Source: Thioalkalivibrio sp. ALJ21
GTDB lineage: Bacteria; Pseudomonadota; Gammaproteobacteria; Ectothiorhodospirales; Ectothiorhodospiraceae
NCBI RefSeq assembly: GCF_000378605.1
Contig: NZ_KB905156.1
Location: 291,209-355,208 of the forward strand
Direction: 5' to 3'
Length of the DNA: 64,000 bases
Shown: piece after piece, positions 63,641-64,000 of the stretch
Numbering within the stretch: position 1 is the first letter of the stretch
Layout of the letters: every line of letters begins with the position of its first letter
Notes under the pieces: model-generated
What the model was told of the DNA's origin: nothing
Seen by the model: the letters and a program-made list of their open reading frames with translations, nothing else
The model's database searches: none
Translations under genes and position numbers: made by a program

Positions 63641-64000
63641 GGGCGTGCGACGGCAGCGGCGGCCAGGCCATCGAATCCCGCCTGCTGGAGCTTGCATTCC
63701 GCCAGGCGCACGGCCGCCACGAGCGCCTGTTCGGGGGGCTCGCCCGAGACCAGTGCATTGATCAGCCCGGCATTGAAGGTATCGCCAGCTCCCACGCTGT
63801 CGACGACACGCAAACCCGGGGTGGGCGCGCAATAGACCTGTAGTTCATCCTGTGCGAGCCAGGCCCCCTCGGCTCCGGCCGTCACGGTCACGATACGCCC
63901 GGGGTAACGGCGGGCCAGTTCGGCCGCGGCCTCGTCAGGGCGTGCCGCAATTCCCTGCGCCCAGTCCCGCGACAGCATCAGGACATCGGCCCACTCGAGA
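63637..64000 (-). CDS. PfkB-family carbohydrate kinase, C-terminal part (cut by window edge)
   Basis: About 121 residues are visible, running off the window end. The segment VTVTAGAEGAW and the anion-hole/catalytic-base motif VDSVGAGDTFNAG place it in the PfkB (ribokinase/fructokinase) family, with catalytic Asp in GAGD. The sugar substrate cannot be judged from this end. The gene is on the minus strand, converging on the tlpA-type gene. Confidence 0.88.
   Translation of the reverse strand, partial: LEWADVLMLSRDWAQGIAARPDEAAAELARRYPGRIVTVTAGAEGAWLAQDELQVYCAPTPGLRVVDSVGAGDTFNAGLINALVSGEPPEQALVAAVRLAECKLQQAGFDGLAAAAVARP

Overview
The window is a high-GC gammaproteobacterial chromosome segment. 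Gene order and protein style point to the Ectothiorhodospiraceae, most likely a Thioalkalivibrio-like haloalkaliphilic sulfur oxidiser: periplasmic domains are strongly acidic, there are several SoxW/TlpA/DsbD-type thiol proteins, and core genes resemble those of gammaproteobacteria. The taxonomic placement is inference. No rRNA, tRNA or CRISPR was seen, and no transposase was recognised.

Layout. (1) 1-8.6 kb: hemA(partial)-prfA-prmC on the plus strand, a small His-rich exported protein, MoeB/ThiF, an unknown gene, Hsp33 and the gatCAB amidotransferase genes on the minus strand. (2) 8.8-14 kb: the mreBCD cell-shape operon (mreC appears to start with ATC), a DUF1244 gene overlapping rnd, a coiled-coil/winged-helix basic protein and a SprT-like metalloprotein. 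(3) 14-38 kb: a large lipopolysaccharide region. It holds waaA, gmhB, gmhA, hldD and hldE (Kdo transfer and heptose precursors), waaF/waaG/waaP, several more sugar kinases, GT4/GT9/GT2 glycosyltransferases, two sulfotransferase-like proteins, a WaaL-type ligase, MsbA, an LpxL-type acyltransferase, and a Kdo kinase/Kdo hydroxylase pair. The middle of this region (about 19.8-28.7 kb) looks more AT-rich than its surroundings and is the accessory part. (4) 38-42.8 kb: ilvE and glnE, separated from their neighbours by two full copies of a 281-283 bp foldable repeat with terminal inverted repeats. (5) 42.8-46.9 kb: a ferric-iron ABC importer behind a candidate Fur-controlled promoter. (6) 47-53 kb: tamA-tamB. 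(7) 53-64 kb: a thioredoxin-fold protein, an OmpA-like protein, groES-groEL behind a CIRCE operator, fxsA, a second thioredoxin-fold protein with tolC and hlyD genes, cutA-dsbD-tlpA, and the end of a PfkB-family sugar kinase.

How the genes work together. The 14-38 kb region encodes most steps of a heptose-containing LPS core: precursor synthesis (GmhA, HldE, GmhB, HldD), Kdo transfer (WaaA), heptose and glucose transfer (WaaF, GT9, WaaG), phosphorylation (WaaP and up to four other kinase-like proteins), probable sulfation, Kdo hydroxylation and phosphorylation, lipid A acylation, MsbA flipping and WaaL ligation. TamAB serves the same outer membrane. DsbD, TlpA and the thioredoxin-fold proteins form a periplasmic thiol-redox group.

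Most notable observations: a non-standard ATC start for mreC with a well-spaced Shine-Dalgarno sequence; a repeat family with 30-bp inverted ends, internal hairpins and a compensatory base-pair change between copies, plus solo ends at four other sites; a core region loaded with kinases and sulfotransferases; a DsbD with two tandem N-terminal domains; and a CIRCE operator overlapping a near-consensus groES promoter.
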